Positions 23,186 through 34,781 of a DNA stretch of 36,362 nucleotides are shown here, piece by piece. A model generated the notes under the pieces. That model had not been told where the DNA came from, made no database searches, and was given only the letters and a program-made list of their open reading frames with translations. Within the stretch, counting starts at the first letter, position 1; every line of letters begins with the position of its first letter. The DNA comes from Prevotella sp. (GTDB taxonomy: Bacteria; Bacteroidota; Bacteroidia; Bacteroidales; Bacteroidaceae): contig JAFZAH010000044.1 in the NCBI GenBank assembly GCA_017548275.1, forward strand, positions 1 to 36,362, written 5' to 3'. The position numbers were made by a program, and so were the translations under genes.

Positions 23186-26100
23186 TTAGTCTTGCTCTTC
23201 CTGATCGTAATCAGTGATATTGTTACGATTGGCTTGTTTGCGCTCGTACTCCTCTTTGGAGTAAACAACCAGGTTCTCCCACTGACGCAGACCTGTACCG
23301 GCAGGGATGAGGTGACCGCAAATCACGTTCTCCTTCATACCTTCGAGATGGTCTTCCTTGCCACGGATGGCAGCCTCGTTGAGCACCTTCGTTGTTTCCT
23401 GGAAGGATGCAGCCGACATGAAACTCTTGGTCTGCAAGGCGGCACGAGTGATACCCTGCAAAATCTGTGTAGAAGTGGCGGGTACCACGTCACGCACCTG
23501 CACCAGACGCAAGTCACGGCGTTTGAGCGAAGAATTCTCGTCACGCAATTTGCGTGCAGAGATAATCTGATCCTTGCGGATAATCTCACTGTCGCCGGCG
23601 TCGATGACATACTTCTTGCCCCAGATGCGGTCATTCTCCTCAGCGAAATCGAGTTTGTCGACCACTTCCTGCTCGAGGAAGTTGGTGTCACCCGGTTCGA
23701 TAATTTGCACCTTGCGCATCATCTGACGGACGATAATCTCGAAGTGCTTGTCATTGATTTTCACACCCTGCAAGCGATACACATCCTGCACCTCGTTGAC
23801 GATATACTCCTGAACAGCGGTCGGGCCCTTGATGGCCAGAATGTCGCTGGGAGTGATGAGACCGTCGGAGAGCGGTGTACCGGCACGTACAGCGTCATCC
23901 TGCTGAACAAGAAGCATTCTCGACAGCGGAATGAGATATTTACGCTCTTCGCCAGACTTCGAGGTGACGGTTATCTCGCGGTTACCACGTTTCAATTTAC
24001 CCAGAGACACCACACCGTCGATTTCGCTTACCACAGCGGGGTTAGACGGATTGCGTGCCTCGAAGAGTTCGGTCACACGAGGCAGACCACCGGTGATATC
24101 ACCACCCTTGGCCATACTACGCGGAATCTTGACGAGGGTATGACCTGTCTTAACGGTTTGTCCGTCTTCGACAACCACGTGACCGCCTACAGGGAAGTTG
24201 TATGTACCCACCACATCGCCATTGGAATCAACGATTTCGCATGTGGGCACGCGGTTCCTGTCTTTCGACTCGATGATAATTTTCTCAGTCAGACCTGTGG
24301 TTTCATCGGCCTCAGCCTTGAAGGTAACGTTCTCAATCACATCGCGGAAACGCAGTGTACCGGCATATTCGGTGACGATGACAGCATTAAACGGGTCCCA
24401 CTTGGCTACCAGGTCGCCCTTCTTCACCACATCGCCCGTCTTGAAGTAGAGCGACGAACCGTAAGGCACACTCAAGGTTGAGAGCACGATGTTGGTATTA
24501 GGCTCGATGAAACGCACCTCGGAGAGACGGCTCACCACCATTTGGCATTCCTTCTCACCATCACCGTCGTCTTTGACGAACGGCACCGTACGCAACTCAT
24601 CGAATTCAAGGCGAGCGTCGTTCTTTGCCACAATAGAGGCATTGGCGGCTGCGTTACCAGCCACACCACCAGCATGGAACGTACGGAGAGTCAACTGTGT
24701 ACCCGGCTCACCGATTGCCTGTGCTGCGATGACACCGACAGCCTCTCCCTTCTGCACCATGCGCGAAGTAGCCAGATTGCGGCCATAACACTTCGCACAG
24801 ACACCCTTGCGGCTTTCGCAAGTAAGCACCGAACGAATATCGACGGACTCGATGCCTGCATCTTCAATGGCTCTTGCCAATGGCTCGGTGATTTCCTCAC
24901 CGGCAGCCACGATTACCTCACCAGTATGGGGATTGGTAACCTCATGTACAGACACACGTCCCAGGATGCGCTCATAAAGCGAGGAGATAATTTCATCGCC
25001 GTTTTTAAGGGCGGAGCAGGAAAGTCCGCGAAGCGTACCGCAGTCTTCCTCGGTGATAATCACATCGTGAGACACATCGACAAGACGACGGGTCAGATAA
25101 CCTGCGTCGGCAGTCTTCATGGCGGTATCAGCCAGACCCTTACGTGCACCGTGAGAGGCGATAAAGTACTCGAGCACGGACATACCTTCCTTGAAGTTCG
25201 ATAGAATCGGGTTCTCAATGATTTGCTGAGTCTCGGCACCGGCTTTCTGAGGCTTAGCCATCAGACCACGGATACCAGACAACTGCTTAATCTGGTCTTT
25301 CGAACCACGGGCACCTGAGTCAAGCATCATGAACACGGCGTTGAAGCCCTGATCTGCCTCGGTCATCTCCTTCAAGAGAATGTTGGAAATATCGTTGTTG
25401 ACGTGTGTCCAAGTATCAATCACCTGGTTGTAACGCTCTGTATCGGTGATGAAACCCATGTTGTAATCATCTAAGATGCGACGCACCTCGGCGTTACCTT
25501 TCTCTATGAGAGCAGCCTTTTCTGGCGGGATGATGATGTCGTCAAGGTTGAACGACAGACCAGCCTTGTAAGCCATACGGTAACCGAGGTTCTTGATACC
25601 ATCGAGGAATTCGCATGCCTCGGCAAAACCTACCGACTTGATAACATCGGCGATGATGTCACGAAGGCTCTTTTTAGAAATGACCTTATTGACATATCCC
25701 ACCTCTTTAGGAACGATGCCATTGACGATGACACGTCCGACAGAGGTCTCGACGATGTGACGGATAGGGTTGTGATTCTCATCGAAATCATCAACGAGCA
25801 CTTTCACCTGCGCATGGAGGTCGCAGCGGCCGTTGTTATAGGCGATAATTGCCTCTTCAGGACCATAGAAGGTCAGACCTTCACCCTTGGCTCCCATACG
25901 TATCTTGGTGATATAATAGAGACCGAGCACCATATCCTGTGAGGGAACGGTGATGGGGGCTCCATTGGCGGGATTGAGGATGTTATGGCTCTGAAGCATA
26001 AGGATTTGTGCCTCAAGGATGGCCTCGTTGCTCAACGGGAGGTGAACAGCCATCTGGTCGCCGTCGAAGTCAGCGTTGAACGCGGTACATGCCAGCGGAT

Positions 26101-27514
26101 GGAGTTGGATGGCCTTACCCTCAATCAGTTTGGGCTGGAAGGCCTGAATACCCAGACGGTGCAGTGTCGGAGCACGGTTGAGCAGCACCGGGTGTCCCTT
26201 CATCACGTTCTCCAGGATGTCCCAGATGACGGGTTCGCGGCGGTCAACGATTTTCTTCGCACTCTTCACGGTCTTGACGATACCGCGCTCGATGAGTTTG
26301 CGGATGATGAACGGCTTGTAGAGTTCGGCAGCCATGAGAGTAGGCAGACCGCACTCACCCATCTTCAGTTCAGGACCGACGACGATAACCGAACGTGCAG
26401 AGTAGTCAACACGCTTACCTAGCAGGTTCTGACGGAAGCGTCCCTGCTTACCTTTCAGCGAGTCAGAGAGAGACTTCAGCGGACGGTTGGACTCGCTCTT
26501 CACGGCTGAGCCTTTACGAGAGTTGTCGAACAGTGAATCGACAGCCTCCTGAAGCATACGTTTCTCGTTGCGGAGAATCACTTCAGGCGCCTTTATCTCC
26601 ATCAGTCTCTTCAGACGGGTATTACGGATAATGACACGACGATAGAGGTCATTGAGGTCGGAAGTGGCAAAACGACCACCATCCAGCGGCACCAACGGGC
26701 GCAACTCTGGCGGTGTGACAGGGATAATCTTCATAATCATCCACTCCGGACGGTTGACCTCGCGGCTGTTGCGGAATGCCTCGACCACCTGCAAGCGTTT
26801 CAGGGCTTCCGTCTTACGCTGCTGCGACGAGTCGGTATTGGCGCGTCCGCGCAACTCCTCAGCCAGTTTGTCCAGGTCGAGCGACTCGAGCAGGTCTTTC
26901 ACGGCCTCAGCACCCATCTTGGCGATGAATTTATTGGGGTCGCTGTTGTCCAGACGCTCATTGCCGGGCAATCTGTTCTCAATAATCTCGAAATACTCTT
27001 CTTCAGAGAGCAGGTCAAACTTGTTCGAACCTACAGATTCTGAACCGTCGGCTTCGGTGTGTTTCTCGTATGCACCCGGCTGTATCACCACATACTTTTC
27101 ATAGTAGATGATGGCGTCGAGTTTCTTGGTGGGCAATCCGAGCAGATAGCCAATTTTATTGGGCAATGAGCGGAAATACCAGATATGAGCCACGGGAACG
27201 ACGAGTTCGATATGGCCACTGCGCTCACGGCGCACTTTCTTCTCCGTCACCTCGACACCACACCTGTCGCACACGATGCCTCTGTAACGGATGCGCTTGT
27301 ATTTACCGCAACCGCACTCATAGTCGCGTGTGGGGCCGAAGATACGCTCACAGAAAAGACCGTCGCGCTCGGGCTTATATGTACGATAGTTTATCGTTTC
27401 GGGTTTGGTCACCTCGCCGCAACTCTCTTGCTGAATTTCTTCAGGGGAAGCCAGGCTGATGGTGATCTTCTTAAAATCTGTCTGGATTTTATTATCTTTC
27501 TTGAAAGGGGACAT
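23186..27514 (-). CDS. rpoC: DNA-directed RNA polymerase subunit beta'
   Basis: The start chosen is ATG at 27514 ([11 protein letters not shown]), 7 bp after the rpoB stop; an open GTG at 27541 would overlap rpoB by 20 bp and is less likely. This gives 1442 aa. It has zinc site 1 (Cys 67, 69, 82, 85 in YECGCGK and VCDRCG), the catalytic Mg-binding NADFDGDQM (480-488), a second zinc site (DCGTLRG, then [13 protein letters not shown]), and trigger-loop/bridge-helix segments ([16 protein letters not shown]). It forms the active centre of RNA polymerase with the beta subunit. It ends at a strong intrinsic terminator. Confidence 0.98.
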   Translation of the reverse strand: MSPFKKDNKIQTDFKKITISLASPEEIQQESCGEVTKPETINYRTYKPERDGLFCERIFGPTRDYECGCGKYKRIRYRGIVCDRCGVEVTEKKVRRERSGHIELVVPVAHIWYFRSLPNKIGYLLGLPTKKLDAIIYYEKYVVIQPGAYEKHTEADGSESVGSNKFDLLSEEEYFEIIENRLPGNERLDNSDPNKFIAKMGAEAVKDLLESLDLDKLAEELRGRANTDSSQQRKTEALKRLQVVEAFRNSREVNRPEWMIMKIIPVTPPELRPLVPLDGGRFATSDLNDLYRRVIIRNTRLKRLMEIKAPEVILRNEKRMLQEAVDSLFDNSRKGSAVKSESNRPLKSLSDSLKGKQGRFRQNLLGKRVDYSARSVIVVGPELKMGECGLPTLMAAELYKPFIIRKLIERGIVKTVKSAKKIVDRREPVIWDILENVMKGHPVLLNRAPTLHRLGIQAFQPKLIEGKAIQLHPLACTAFNADFDGDQMAVHLPLSNEAILEAQILMLQSHNILNPANGAPITVPSQDMVLGLYYITKIRMGAKGEGLTFYGPEEAIIAYNNGRCDLHAQVKVLVDDFDENHNPIRHIVETSVGRVIVNGIVPKEVGYVNKVISKKSLRDIIADVIKSVGFAEACEFLDGIKNLGYRMAYKAGLSFNLDDIIIPPEKAALIEKGNAEVRRILDDYNMGFITDTERYNQVIDTWTHVNNDISNILLKEMTEADQGFNAVFMMLDSGARGSKDQIKQLSGIRGLMAKPQKAGAETQQIIENPILSNFKEGMSVLEYFIASHGARKGLADTAMKTADAGYLTRRLVDVSHDVIITEEDCGTLRGLSCSALKNGDEIISSLYERILGRVSVHEVTNPHTGEVIVAAGEEITEPLARAIEDAGIESVDIRSVLTCESRKGVCAKCYGRNLATSRMVQKGEAVGVIAAQAIGEPGTQLTLRTFHAGGVAGNAAANASIVAKNDARLEFDELRTVPFVKDDGDGEKECQMVVSRLSEVRFIEPNTNIVLSTLSVPYGSSLYFKTGDVVKKGDLVAKWDPFNAVIVTEYAGTLRFRDVIENVTFKAEADETTGLTEKIIIESKDRNRVPTCEIVDSNGDVVGTYNFPVGGHVVVEDGQTVKTGHTLVKIPRSMAKGGDITGGLPRVTELFEARNPSNPAVVSEIDGVVSLGKLKRGNREITVTSKSGEERKYLIPLSRMLLVQQDDAVRAGTPLSDGLITPSDILAIKGPTAVQEYIVNEVQDVYRLQGVKINDKHFEIIVRQMMRKVQIIEPGDTNFLEQEVVDKLDFAEENDRIWGKKYVIDAGDSEIIRKDQIISARKLRDENSSLKRRDLRLVQVRDVVPATSTQILQGITRAALQTKSFMSAASFQETTKVLNEAAIRGKEDHLEGMKENVICGHLIPAGTGLRQWENLVVYSKEEYERKQANRNNITDYDQEEQD

Positions 27515-27521
27515 GTGTGTA

Positions 27522-30500
27522 TTATTTTTCGAGTTTGACACTTAAACCGAGTCCACGCAATTCGTGGATAAGCACATTCAGAGATTCGGGGATGCCCGGT
27601 GTAGGCATTTCCGTGCCTTTGACAATTGCCTCATAGGTCTTGGAGCGGCCCACCACATCGTCAGACTTGACGGTGAGGATTTCCTGCAGCACATGCGAAG
27701 CGCCGAAGGCTTCGAGAGCCCATACCTCCATCTCACCGAAACGCTGACCACCAAACTGTGCTTTACCACCGAGAGGCTGCTGAGTGATGAGAGAGTACGG
27801 ACCGATGCTGCGTGCGTGCATCTTGTCTTCAACCATGTGACCAAGTTTGAGGAAGTAGGTGATACCCACTGTTGCGGGTTGGTCGAACTTCTCGCCCGTC
27901 TCACCGTCATAGAGGTGTGTAGAGCAGAGGCGGGGCAGTCCAGCCTTGTCGGTCCACTCGGAGAGGTCTTCGAGTTTTGCACCGTCGAAGATAGGTGTGG
28001 CAAACTTCACCCCGAGACGTTTTCCGGCAGCACCGAGGATGGCCTCGAATATCTGACCGAGGTTCATACGTGAAGGCACACCGAGCGGGTTGAGCACGAG
28101 GTCCACAGGACGTCCGTCCGAGAGGAACGGCATGTCTTCCTGTCTGACGACCTTCGACACGATACCCTTGTTACCATGACGGCCTGCGAGTTTGTCACCC
28201 ACGCCAATCTTACGTTTCTTGGCCACATACACCTTAGCCATCTGGAGGATGCCTGAGGGCAGATCGTCACCGATAGAGATGACAAACTTGCGGCGTTTGT
28301 GTTCTGCGTCGAGCAGTTTGTATTTGCGCAGGTAGTTGACGATAAGCACCGAGATGAGTTTGTTGGTGTGTTCATCTTCGGTCCAGCCACCGGTCTGAAT
28401 GCCCTCGTAATCGAGGTTTTTCAGGTTGAGGGCGGTAAACTTGGCACCCTTGTAGATAATCTCAGTGCCGGAATAGTCCTTGACACCCAGACAGTTGCGT
28501 CCTTCGGTGAGAGTGAGCAGTTTGTCGACCAGAATGTCCTTCAGGTCGTTGTACTTTGCTTCGTACTCATCCTCAATCTTGGCAAGGAGTATCTTGTCTT
28601 GTTTCTTCGACTCACGGGTCTTGACGGCACGCGAGAAGAGTTTCTTGTCGATGATGACACCGCTGAGCGAGGGATTGGCCTTGAGTGAGGAGTCTTTCAC
28701 ATCACCTGCCTTGTCGCCGAAGATGGCGCGCAGCAGTTTCTCCTCGGGTGAGGGATCGCTCTCTCCCTTCGGTGAAATCTTACCGATAAGGATGTCGCCC
28801 GGCTCCACGCGTGCACCGACTCGGATGATACCGTTCTCGTCGAGGTCTTTGGTTGCCTCTTCGCTCACGTTGGGGATATCGGAGGTGAATTCCTCCATAC
28901 CGCGCTTGGTCTCGCGCACATCGAGAGAATACTCATCGACATGGACTGATGTAAGAATGTCCTCGCGCACCAGACGCTCTGAGAGCACGATAGCATCCTC
29001 GTAGTTGTAACCCTTCCAAGGCATGTAAGCCACGAGCAGGTTGCGACCCAGTGCCAACTCTCCGTTTTCGGTGGCGTAACCCTCGGTCAGAATCTGACCG
29101 TTGTGCACACGCTCGCCTTTCTTACAGATAGGACGCAAGTCGATGGTCATATTCTGGTTGGTACGGCGGAACTTGGGTATGCGGTACTCCTTCAGGGCGG
29201 GCTCGAAACTGACGAACTCCTCCTCGTCGGTGCGGTCGTAGAGGATGCGGATGGTGGTAGCATCGACATATTCGATAACACCCTCGCCCTCGGCCACAAT
29301 CATCGTGCGGGAATCCTCGCAGACCTGTTTCTCCAGACCGGTACCCACGATGGGGGCGTCGTTGTGGAGCAGAGGCACTGCCTGACGCATCATGTTACAA
29401 CCCATGAGGGCGCGGTGACCGTCGTCGTGCTCGAGGAACGGGATGAGTGCTGCCGAGACAGAGGCAATCTGCTGGGGCGATACGTCCATCAAACCTACAC
29501 GTGAGGGCTCCACCACGGGGAAGTCGGCGTCGAGACGACATTTCACCACGTCGCGGATGAAGGTGCCATCCTCGCGCAAGGGTGCATTACCCTGACCGAT
29601 GATGACATTCTGTTCCTCCTCGGCTGTGAGATACACCACCTGGTCGTTGTCAAGGTTGACCTTGCTGTCGCTCACCTTGCGGTATGGTGTCTCAACAAAT
29701 CCGAGTTCATTGATGGTTGCATAGACACAAAGCGACGAAATCAGACCGATGTTCGGGCCCTCAGGGCTCTCAATCGGGCAGAGACGGCCGTAGTGTGTGT
29801 AGTGAACGTCACGCACCTCGAATCCGGCGCGCTCACGCGACAGACCGCCAGGACCCAGTGCGGAGAGACGGCGCTTGTGCGTGACCTCTGCCAACGGGTT
29901 GGTCTGGTCCATGAACTGCGAGAGCGGGTTGGTGCCGAAGAACGAGTTGATGACACTCGAAATAGTCTTGGCATTAATCAGGTCTGTCGGAGTGAACACC
30001 TCGTTGTCGCGCACGTTCATACGCTCGCGGATGGTGCGGCTCATACGTGCCAGACCGATGGAGAACTGGTTAGCCAACTGCTCGCCCACGGTGCGCACAC
30101 GACGGTTGGAGAGGTGGTCGATATCATCGACGGTAGCGTTGGAGTTGACCAGTTGTATGAGGTATTTGATAATCTCAATGATGTCTTCCTGTGTGAGGAT
30201 GCGCTTGTCGGGGTCGATGTCGAGATTCAACTTCTTGTTGATACGATAACGTCCCACCTCGCCCAGGTCATAACGCTTGTCTGAGAAGAACAGGTTCTGG
30301 ATGACCTCGCGTGCGGACGCGTCGTCGGCAGGCTCTGCGTTGCGCAACTGACGGTAGATGTAAGCCACGGCGTCACGCTCATTGTTGCTGGTGTCCTTGG
30401 CAAGGGTATTGAAGATAATTTGATAGCGGCTGGCTTTCTCGTCATCCTTATGCACAAAGATGGTGGAAGCACCACTTTCGAGTATGTCCTCAATATTCTC

Positions 30501-31337
30501 CTTGGTAATTTCCTGCTCGCGCTCGAGAATGGTCTCATTGCGGACGATAGAAACCATCTCGCCGGTATCCTCATCGCTGAAGTCCTCAGTCCAACTCTTC
30601 AGCACACGGGCTGCGAGTTTGCGGCCGATCATCTCTTTGAGGTTCTTCTTGGTCACCTTCACTTCCTCGGCCAAATCGAAGATGTTGAGGATGTCCTTGT
30701 CACTCTCGAAACCGATGGCTCTCAAAAGCGTGGTGACAGGCAACTTCTTCTTACGGTCGATGTAAGCGTACATCACATTGTTGATGTCGGTGGCAAACTC
30801 AATCCACGAACCCTTGAAAGGAATGATACGCGCTGAATAAAGCGGTGTTCCGTTTGAGTGGATGCCCTGTCCGAAGAACACGCCCGGTGAACGGTGCAAC
30901 TGCGACACCACGACACGCTCGGCACCGTTGATGATAAACGTGCCGTTCGAGGTCATATAAGGAATGGTGCCGAGGAACACATCGGTAGTGACCGGCTGGA
31001 AATCCTCATGGTCAGGGTCGGTGCAATAGAGTCTCATCTTCGCCTTGAGAGGCACACTGTAGGTGAGCCCGCGCTCGAGGCACTCCTCGATGGAGTAGCG
31101 CGGCGGGTCGATGTAATAGTCATGGAATTCGAGCACGAAATTGTTCCTCGTGTCAGTGATGGGGAAGTTCTCGGCGAACACCTTGTACAATCCGTCATTC
31201 TTTCTCAACTCTGGCGGTGTGTCCAGTTGCAGGAAGTCTTTGAACGACTTCAGTTGCACATCAAGGAAATCCGGTGTGGGCATCGGATTCTTGACGGTAG
31301 AGAAGTTAATTCTGTTGTCAACGATTTTAGAAGCCAT
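27522..31337 (-). CDS. rpoB: DNA-directed RNA polymerase subunit beta
   Basis: 1271 aa, somewhat shorter than the E. coli protein. The rifampicin pocket (about 466-496) reads [11 protein letters not shown] and [13 protein letters not shown], with Asp477, His487 and Ser492 at the positions equivalent to E. coli 516, 526 and 531, so no common resistance change is present. The conserved block [13 protein letters not shown] follows. The C-terminal part has the [12 protein letters not shown] motif and the [23 protein letters not shown] signature region near the end. It follows rplL across a 302-bp gap holding an attenuator and a structured leader, so its level can be set separately from the ribosomal proteins. 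Confidence 0.98.
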   Translation of the reverse strand: MASKIVDNRINFSTVKNPMPTPDFLDVQLKSFKDFLQLDTPPELRKNDGLYKVFAENFPITDTRNNFVLEFHDYYIDPPRYSIEECLERGLTYSVPLKAKMRLYCTDPDHEDFQPVTTDVFLGTIPYMTSNGTFIINGAERVVVSQLHRSPGVFFGQGIHSNGTPLYSARIIPFKGSWIEFATDINNVMYAYIDRKKKLPVTTLLRAIGFESDKDILNIFDLAEEVKVTKKNLKEMIGRKLAARVLKSWTEDFSDEDTGEMVSIVRNETILEREQEITKENIEDILESGASTIFVHKDDEKASRYQIIFNTLAKDTSNNERDAVAYIYRQLRNAEPADDASAREVIQNLFFSDKRYDLGEVGRYRINKKLNLDIDPDKRILTQEDIIEIIKYLIQLVNSNATVDDIDHLSNRRVRTVGEQLANQFSIGLARMSRTIRERMNVRDNEVFTPTDLINAKTISSVINSFFGTNPLSQFMDQTNPLAEVTHKRRLSALGPGGLSRERAGFEVRDVHYTHYGRLCPIESPEGPNIGLISSLCVYATINELGFVETPYRKVSDSKVNLDNDQVVYLTAEEEQNVIIGQGNAPLREDGTFIRDVVKCRLDADFPVVEPSRVGLMDVSPQQIASVSAALIPFLEHDDGHRALMGCNMMRQAVPLLHNDAPIVGTGLEKQVCEDSRTMIVAEGEGVIEYVDATTIRILYDRTDEEEFVSFEPALKEYRIPKFRRTNQNMTIDLRPICKKGERVHNGQILTEGYATENGELALGRNLLVAYMPWKGYNYEDAIVLSERLVREDILTSVHVDEYSLDVRETKRGMEEFTSDIPNVSEEATKDLDENGIIRVGARVEPGDILIGKISPKGESDPSPEEKLLRAIFGDKAGDVKDSSLKANPSLSGVIIDKKLFSRAVKTRESKKQDKILLAKIEDEYEAKYNDLKDILVDKLLTLTEGRNCLGVKDYSGTEIIYKGAKFTALNLKNLDYEGIQTGGWTEDEHTNKLISVLIVNYLRKYKLLDAEHKRRKFVISIGDDLPSGILQMAKVYVAKKRKIGVGDKLAGRHGNKGIVSKVVRQEDMPFLSDGRPVDLVLNPLGVPSRMNLGQIFEAILGAAGKRLGVKFATPIFDGAKLEDLSEWTDKAGLPRLCSTHLYDGETGEKFDQPATVGITYFLKLGHMVEDKMHARSIGPYSLITQQPLGGKAQFGGQRFGEMEVWALEAFGASHVLQEILTVKSDDVVGRSKTYEAIVKGTEMPTPGIPESLNVLIHELRGLGLSVKLEK

Positions 31338-31387
31338 TTATTATGATGAATAATTTAAGTTTCTGAAATGAAAGCGGTAAGAACACT

Positions 31388-31516
31388 CCGGCACTGCGGC
31401 CGGCGGCCTTAAAGGACAATATTCTGCGCCATGTAGAGCGTCCGGGGTATTGTCCCTTAATGCCCTTGTCGGTATGGCTTTCTCACCCGCGTCACTTCGG
31501 CGACCTGATGACAGGT
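31388..31516 (-). ncRNA. candidate structured 5' leader of rpoB
   Basis: Between the attenuator and the rpoB ATG, several stems can form on the minus strand: ACCTG-TCAT-CAGGT (31516-31503); GTCGC-CGAA-GTGAC (31504-31491), which shares two bases with the first and so may alternate with it; a long 12-bp stem with one mismatch between 31459-31448 and 31421-31410; and CCGGC-CGCAGT-GCCGG (31403-31388). This is much more structure than a plain spacer. I do not recognise an Rfam family. An open frame in the region starts with TTG and looks non-coding. Confidence 0.5.
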
Positions 31517-31539
31517 ATATGGTTTTCTGTTTGAGACAC

Positions 31540-31577
31540 AAAAAGGTTAAGAATCTCAGACTGTGAGATCCTTAACC
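31540..31577 (-). terminator. rplL-rpoB transcription attenuator
   Basis: On the minus strand GGTTAAGGATCTCA pairs with TGAGATTCTTAACC (14 bp, one mismatch) around a 5-nt loop, directly followed by TTTTTGTG. A partial terminator at the same place is well known in E. coli, where it lowers rpoBC transcription relative to the ribosomal protein genes; the same role is inferred here. Confidence 0.9.
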
Positions 31578-31595
31578 GTAATTATCAAGTTGTTA

Positions 31596-31622
31596 CGTGG
31601 AGGGCGCATACGCGCCCTCACG
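31596..31622 (-). repeat. GC-rich hairpin just after rplL
   Basis: GAGGGCGC pairs with GCGCCCTC around ATAC-type loop bases, extended by CGT/ACG with a one-base bulge. It lies 17 bp past the rplL stop with no T-tract, so it is more likely an RNA processing or 3'-protection stem than a terminator. Confidence 0.7.
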
Positions 31623-31639
31623 CAGTAGCGTCAGCAATA

Positions 31640-32020
31640 TTATTTCAGTTCCACCTTGGCGCCTTCAGCCTCGATAGCCTTCTGCAGGTTCTCAGCCTCT
31701 GCCTTGGACATACCCTCTTTCAGAGTTGAGGGAGCGCCGTCAACGAGGTCTTTAGCCTCTTTCAGTCCGAGACCGCAAGCCTCTTTCACAGCCTTCACGA
31801 CCTTCAGTTTGTTGGGACCAACCTCAGCGAGCACCACATTGAACTCGGTCTTCTCTTCGGCAGCAGCCTCAGCGCCACCAGCAGCGGGACCAGCAGCAAC
31901 AGCAACGGCTGCAGCAGCGGGCTCGATTCCATACTCCTCCTTGAGGACATTTGCCAACTCATTAACTTCTTTTACTGTCAAATTTACCAATTCTTCAGCA
32001 AGTTTCTTGATATCTGCCAT
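31640..32020 (-). CDS. rplL: 50S ribosomal protein L7/L12
   Basis: 126 aa. An N-terminal dimerisation helix region ([22 protein letters not shown]) that binds L10, an Ala/Gly-rich flexible hinge (about 34-55), and the C-terminal factor-binding domain ([35 protein letters not shown]). It forms the multimeric ribosomal stalk that recruits EF-Tu, EF-G and other GTPases. It is the last ribosomal protein gene before the attenuator; 54 bp follow rplJ. Confidence 0.98.
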   Translation of the reverse strand: MADIKKLAEELVNLTVKEVNELANVLKEEYGIEPAAAAVAVAAGPAAGGAEAAAEEKTEFNVVLAEVGPNKLKVVKAVKEACGLGLKEAKDLVDGAPSTLKEGMSKAEAENLQKAIEAEGAKVELK

Positions 32021-32074
32021 TTTATTTGAAAAATTTAATTGATTTTTAATGTGAATGTTTTTGACTTTGATGTA

Positions 32075-32593
32075 TTACTCAGCACGCTCGCCTAAAGTCT
32101 TCAGCACACCATGAATAGTGTTCGCGCCTGACTGCAGAGCAGAAACAACGTTCTTGACCGGCGACTGCAGCAATGCCACGATGTCGGCGATAACCTCGTT
32201 CTTGCTCTTGAGAGATGCAAGTTCTTCCAGTTTGTCAGCACCCACGAAGAATCCTTCCTCAGCGTATGCGGCTTTCAGTGCGGGGATACCTTCCTTGGTG
32301 TATTCCTTGAGCAGTCTTGCAGGGTTATTGGCTGTCTCGGTGAAGAGCACAGCGGTATTGCCTTTGAGGGCGTCATATAACGGTGAGAAGTCAACGTCGG
32401 AAGCCTCGAATGCCTTGTGGAGCAAGGTGTTCTTAACAACCACCATCTTAATCTCACTCTTGAAGCACTTGCGGCGCAGTTTCGAAGTGTTCTCTGCATT
32501 CAGACCGGTCACGTCGACCAGATAGAAATGCGGATACTGCTTCAGTTTCTCGCCCAGTTCAACAATGATAGTATCTTTTACTTCTTTCTTCAT
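32075..32593 (-). CDS. rplJ: 50S ribosomal protein L10
   Basis: 172 aa. The L10 N-terminal domain binds 23S rRNA (KYPHFYLVDVTGLNAENTSKLRRK-like region, KMVVVKNTLL), and the C-terminal helix anchors L7/L12 dimers. Normal length. It starts 20 bp after rplA. In many bacteria the L10-L12 complex represses its own mRNA; the 20-bp gap is too short for a classical L10 leader, so such control would have to act elsewhere in this transcript. Confidence 0.97.
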   Translation of the reverse strand: MKKEVKDTIIVELGEKLKQYPHFYLVDVTGLNAENTSKLRRKCFKSEIKMVVVKNTLLHKAFEASDVDFSPLYDALKGNTAVLFTETANNPARLLKEYTKEGIPALKAAYAEEGFFVGADKLEELASLKSKNEVIADIVALLQSPVKNVVSALQSGANTIHGVLKTLGERAE

Positions 32594-32613
32594 TTTTCTT
32601 TAGCGCATTAGCA

Positions 32614-33306
32614 TTATTCAACAGATTTCGGGTCAACTTTGATACCCAGGCTCATTGTGCTCGAAAGATAGATACTCTTGATATATGTGCCCTTAGCGGC
32701 AGCGGGTTTGAGTTTAATCACAGTGGCGATAAACTCTTTCGCATTCTGGTACATCTGTTCCGGAGTGAACGTAACTTTACCTATGGAAGTGTGAATGATA
32801 CCGGTCTTGTCGACTTTGAAGTCGATTTTACCCTGTTTCACTTCTTTCACTGCCTTGGCGACATCCATCGTCACAGTACCGCTCTTGGGGTTAGGCATCA
32901 ATCCGCGGGGACCGAGCACACGGCCCAGAGGACCCACCTTGCCCATGCAAGAAGGCATCGTGATAATCACGTCTACATCCGTCCATCCACCTTTAATCTT
33001 CTCGATATACTCATCGAGACCAACATAATCAGCACCAGCCTCTTTAGCAGCGGCTTCAGCATCGGGTGTGCAGAGCACCAACACACGTGTGACCTTACCT
33101 GTACCATTGGGCAGTGACACAACGCCACGTACCATCTGGTTGGCCTTACGCGGGTCAACACCCAAGCGCACGTCGATATCTACGGAAGCCTCAAACTTGG
33201 TCGTGGTAATCTCCTTGACCAGTTCGCAAGCCTCACGCAAAGTATAAGCCTTCCCTGCTTCAATCTTATCAGCCACTGATTTTTGGTTCTTTGTCAGTTT
33301 ACTCAT
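32614..33306 (-). CDS. rplA: 50S ribosomal protein L1
   Basis: 230 aa, normal length. It has the L1 signature region [24 protein letters not shown] and the RNA-binding segment [24 protein letters not shown]1 forms the mobile stalk at the tRNA exit side of the large subunit and usually autoregulates the rplKA mRNA. It lies 24 bp after rplK. Confidence 0.98.
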   Translation of the reverse strand: MSKLTKNQKSVADKIEAGKAYTLREACELVKEITTTKFEASVDIDVRLGVDPRKANQMVRGVVSLPNGTGKVTRVLVLCTPDAEAAAKEAGADYVGLDEYIEKIKGGWTDVDVIITMPSCMGKVGPLGRVLGPRGLMPNPKSGTVTMDVAKAVKEVKQGKIDFKVDKTGIIHTSIGKVTFTPEQMYQNAKEFIATVIKLKPAAAKGTYIKSIYLSSTMSLGIKVDPKSVE

Positions 33307-33330
33307 TTCTTAATTGAAGTTTATGATTAT

Positions 33331-33768
33331 TTAACCGGGGAAGTCACCTTTGACAGTGATACCCATACTTCTCGCTGTACCGGCTATAAGTTTCATCGCA
33401 GACTCTACGGTGAAGCAGTTGAGGTCGGTCATCTTGTCCTCTGCGATAGCACGCACCTGATCCCAAGTCACCGAGGCGACCTTTTTACGGTTGGGTTCGG
33501 GGCTTCCGCCCTTCACCTTTGCCGCTTCCATCAGTTGTACGGCAGCAGGAGGTGTCTTGATGACGAAGGTGAAAGACTTGTCGTTGTAATATGTAATCAC
33601 GACGGGCAGAATCTTTCCAGCCTTGTCCTGCGTTCTGGCGTTGAACTCTTTGCAGAATCCCATGATGTTGATACCCTTCGAGCCGAGAGCCGGTCCTACG
33701 GGAGGAGAGGGATTCGCAGCGCCACCTTTAATCTGTAATTTGATTAATCCAGCAACTTCTTTAGCCAT
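33331..33768 (-). CDS. rplK: 50S ribosomal protein L11
   Basis: 145 aa, normal length. It has the N-terminal [21 protein letters not shown] and the C-terminal rRNA-binding domain ending in the [10 protein letters not shown] signature. L11 binds the GTPase-associated centre of 23S rRNA. It starts 62 bp after nusG; that gap holds AT-rich sequence without a recognised promoter and could carry the L1 mRNA-binding site. Confidence 0.98.
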   Translation of the reverse strand: MAKEVAGLIKLQIKGGAANPSPPVGPALGSKGINIMGFCKEFNARTQDKAGKILPVVITYYNDKSFTFVIKTPPAAVQLMEAAKVKGGSPEPNRKKVASVTWDQVRAIAEDKMTDLNCFTVESAMKLIAGTARSMGITVKGDFPG

Positions 33769-33830
33769 TGTTAATAAAAAATTAATTGATTTTTGATATA
33801 AAAAGAACTCACACTTTCGTAACCAAGCGC

Positions 33831-34373
33831 TTATTCTTTTTCAACTTGCATAAAACCGAGTTCGAGCGGAGTTTTCCGTCCGAAAATCTTGACCATCACT
33901 TTGAGTTTACGCTTCTCAGCGTTCACCTCTTCGATGACGCCGCTGAAACCGCTGAAAGGACCATCGGTCACTTTCACCGTCTCATTGACGATGTAGGGGA
34001 TTGCGACATCGTCAGCAATCTCCGACTCCTCAGCGTTACCCAACATACGGTTGATGTCAGCCTGCTTGACTGGTGAAGGATTGTCCATGCCTCCAAGAAA
34101 ACCCAGAACGTTGGGAGTGAAACGCAACATGTGAGCCACGTCGCCGACCATTTCAGCCTCAACGAATACATAGCCAGGGAGAGACACTTTCTCCTTGACT
34201 ATCCGTTTGCCGTTTCGCTGGGAAGCGAACTTCTCCATAGGGATCAGTATCTGCGAAACGTGCTTAGCCAAAAAATCGTTGTGCTTAAGTTCGGCTTCAA
34301 TGTATTCTTTCACCTTAGCCTCTTTGCCGCTGACGGCCTTAAGCACATACCAGTTTTTCCCTGTCTGAGCCAT
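33831..34373 (-). CDS. nusG: transcription termination/antitermination factor NusG
   Basis: 180 aa. The N-terminal NGN domain ([32 protein letters not shown]) binds RNA polymerase, and the C-terminal KOW domain ([23 protein letters not shown], about 127-150) contacts Rho or ribosomal protein S10. It is 5 bp from secE, the usual bacterial pair. Confidence 0.97.
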   Translation of the reverse strand: MAQTGKNWYVLKAVSGKEAKVKEYIEAELKHNDFLAKHVSQILIPMEKFASQRNGKRIVKEKVSLPGYVFVEAEMVGDVAHMLRFTPNVLGFLGGMDNPSPVKQADINRMLGNAEESEIADDVAIPYIVNETVKVTDGPFSGFSGVIEEVNAEKRKLKVMVKIFGRKTPLELGFMQVEKE

Positions 34374-34378
34374 TTCTT

Positions 34379-34576
34379 TTACGCGAACAATTTATAAATC
34401 AAGTCCATGACATTCCTGAACACCAAATCCATGCCAGCGACCACAAGAGCAATGATAAGGGAAGCAGATAAAACAACCATTGCACTGTGAGCCAGTTCTG
34501 ACTTTGTGGGCCAAGTAGTCTTATGCGCAAGTTCTTCGTAACAAACTTTGCAGTAATTAATAAATTTCTTAAACAT
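34379..34576 (-). CDS. secE: preprotein translocase subunit SecE
   Basis: 65 aa, the short one-span form. An amphipathic N-terminal helix ([17 protein letters not shown], with the conserved TWP) is followed by one membrane helix ([19 protein letters not shown]-like). It stabilises SecY in the inner-membrane translocon used by the signal peptides of the secreted proteins in this window. Confidence 0.95.
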   Translation of the reverse strand: MFKKFINYCKVCYEELAHKTTWPTKSELAHSAMVVLSASLIIALVVAGMDLVFRNVMDLIYKLFA

Positions 34577-34594
34577 AATCGTTTATACAATTTG

Positions 34595-34667
34595 CACGGG
34601 AAGGAGGACTCGAACCCACGACCCTCGGTTTTGGAGACCGATGCTCTACCAACTGAGCTATTCCCGT
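34595..34667 (-). tRNA. tRNA-Trp (CCA)
   Basis: 73 nt. Acceptor stem ACGGGAA/TTCCCGT is fully paired; D-stem GCTC/GAGC; anticodon loop CTCCAAA gives CCA; T-loop TTCGAGT; discriminator G73 as expected for Trp. The 3' CCA is not encoded. The T-stem has one mismatch at position 50-64. It lies between tuf and secE. Confidence 0.97.
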
Positions 34668-34673
34668 GTGTGA

Positions 34674-34769
34674 GGTTGAGGGTTTAGAGTTTAATGTTCA
34701 GTGTGCTATGCGGGCCACGTAAGCGGATTTCCACACAAAACACTCAACGTTAAACCCTCAACCCTCAGC
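34674..34769 (-). repeat. facing heptad arrays between tuf and tRNA-Trp
   Basis: After tuf the minus strand reads GCTGAGG, GTTGAGG, GTTTAAC, GTTGAGT, GTTTTGT (34769-34735). On the plus strand the other side reads GGTTGAG, GGTTTAG, AGTTTAA, TGTTCAG (34674-34701). The two arrays can pair into an imperfect long hairpin around 34702-34734. No T-tract follows, so it may mark processing between the tuf mRNA and tRNA-Trp. Confidence 0.8.
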
Positions 34770-34781
34770 CTTCGTTTCGAA

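Noticed and set aside
23192-24481. 429-aa plus-strand open frame opposite rpoC
   Set aside because: rpoC is certain on the other strand; the frame is a product of its codon usage and has no family features.
27515-27541. GTG start of rpoC overlapping rpoB
   Set aside because: The ATG at 27514 lies 7 bp after the rpoB stop and gives a typical beta' N-terminus.
27522-31337. Rifampicin-resistance substitution in rpoB
   Set aside because: Residues equivalent to E. coli Asp516, His526 and Ser531 are unchanged.
31341-31541. 66-aa frame in the rpoB leader
   Set aside because: It starts with TTG next to the attenuator T-tract, its composition is non-protein-like, and the region is better explained by RNA stems; a leader peptide cannot be fully excluded.
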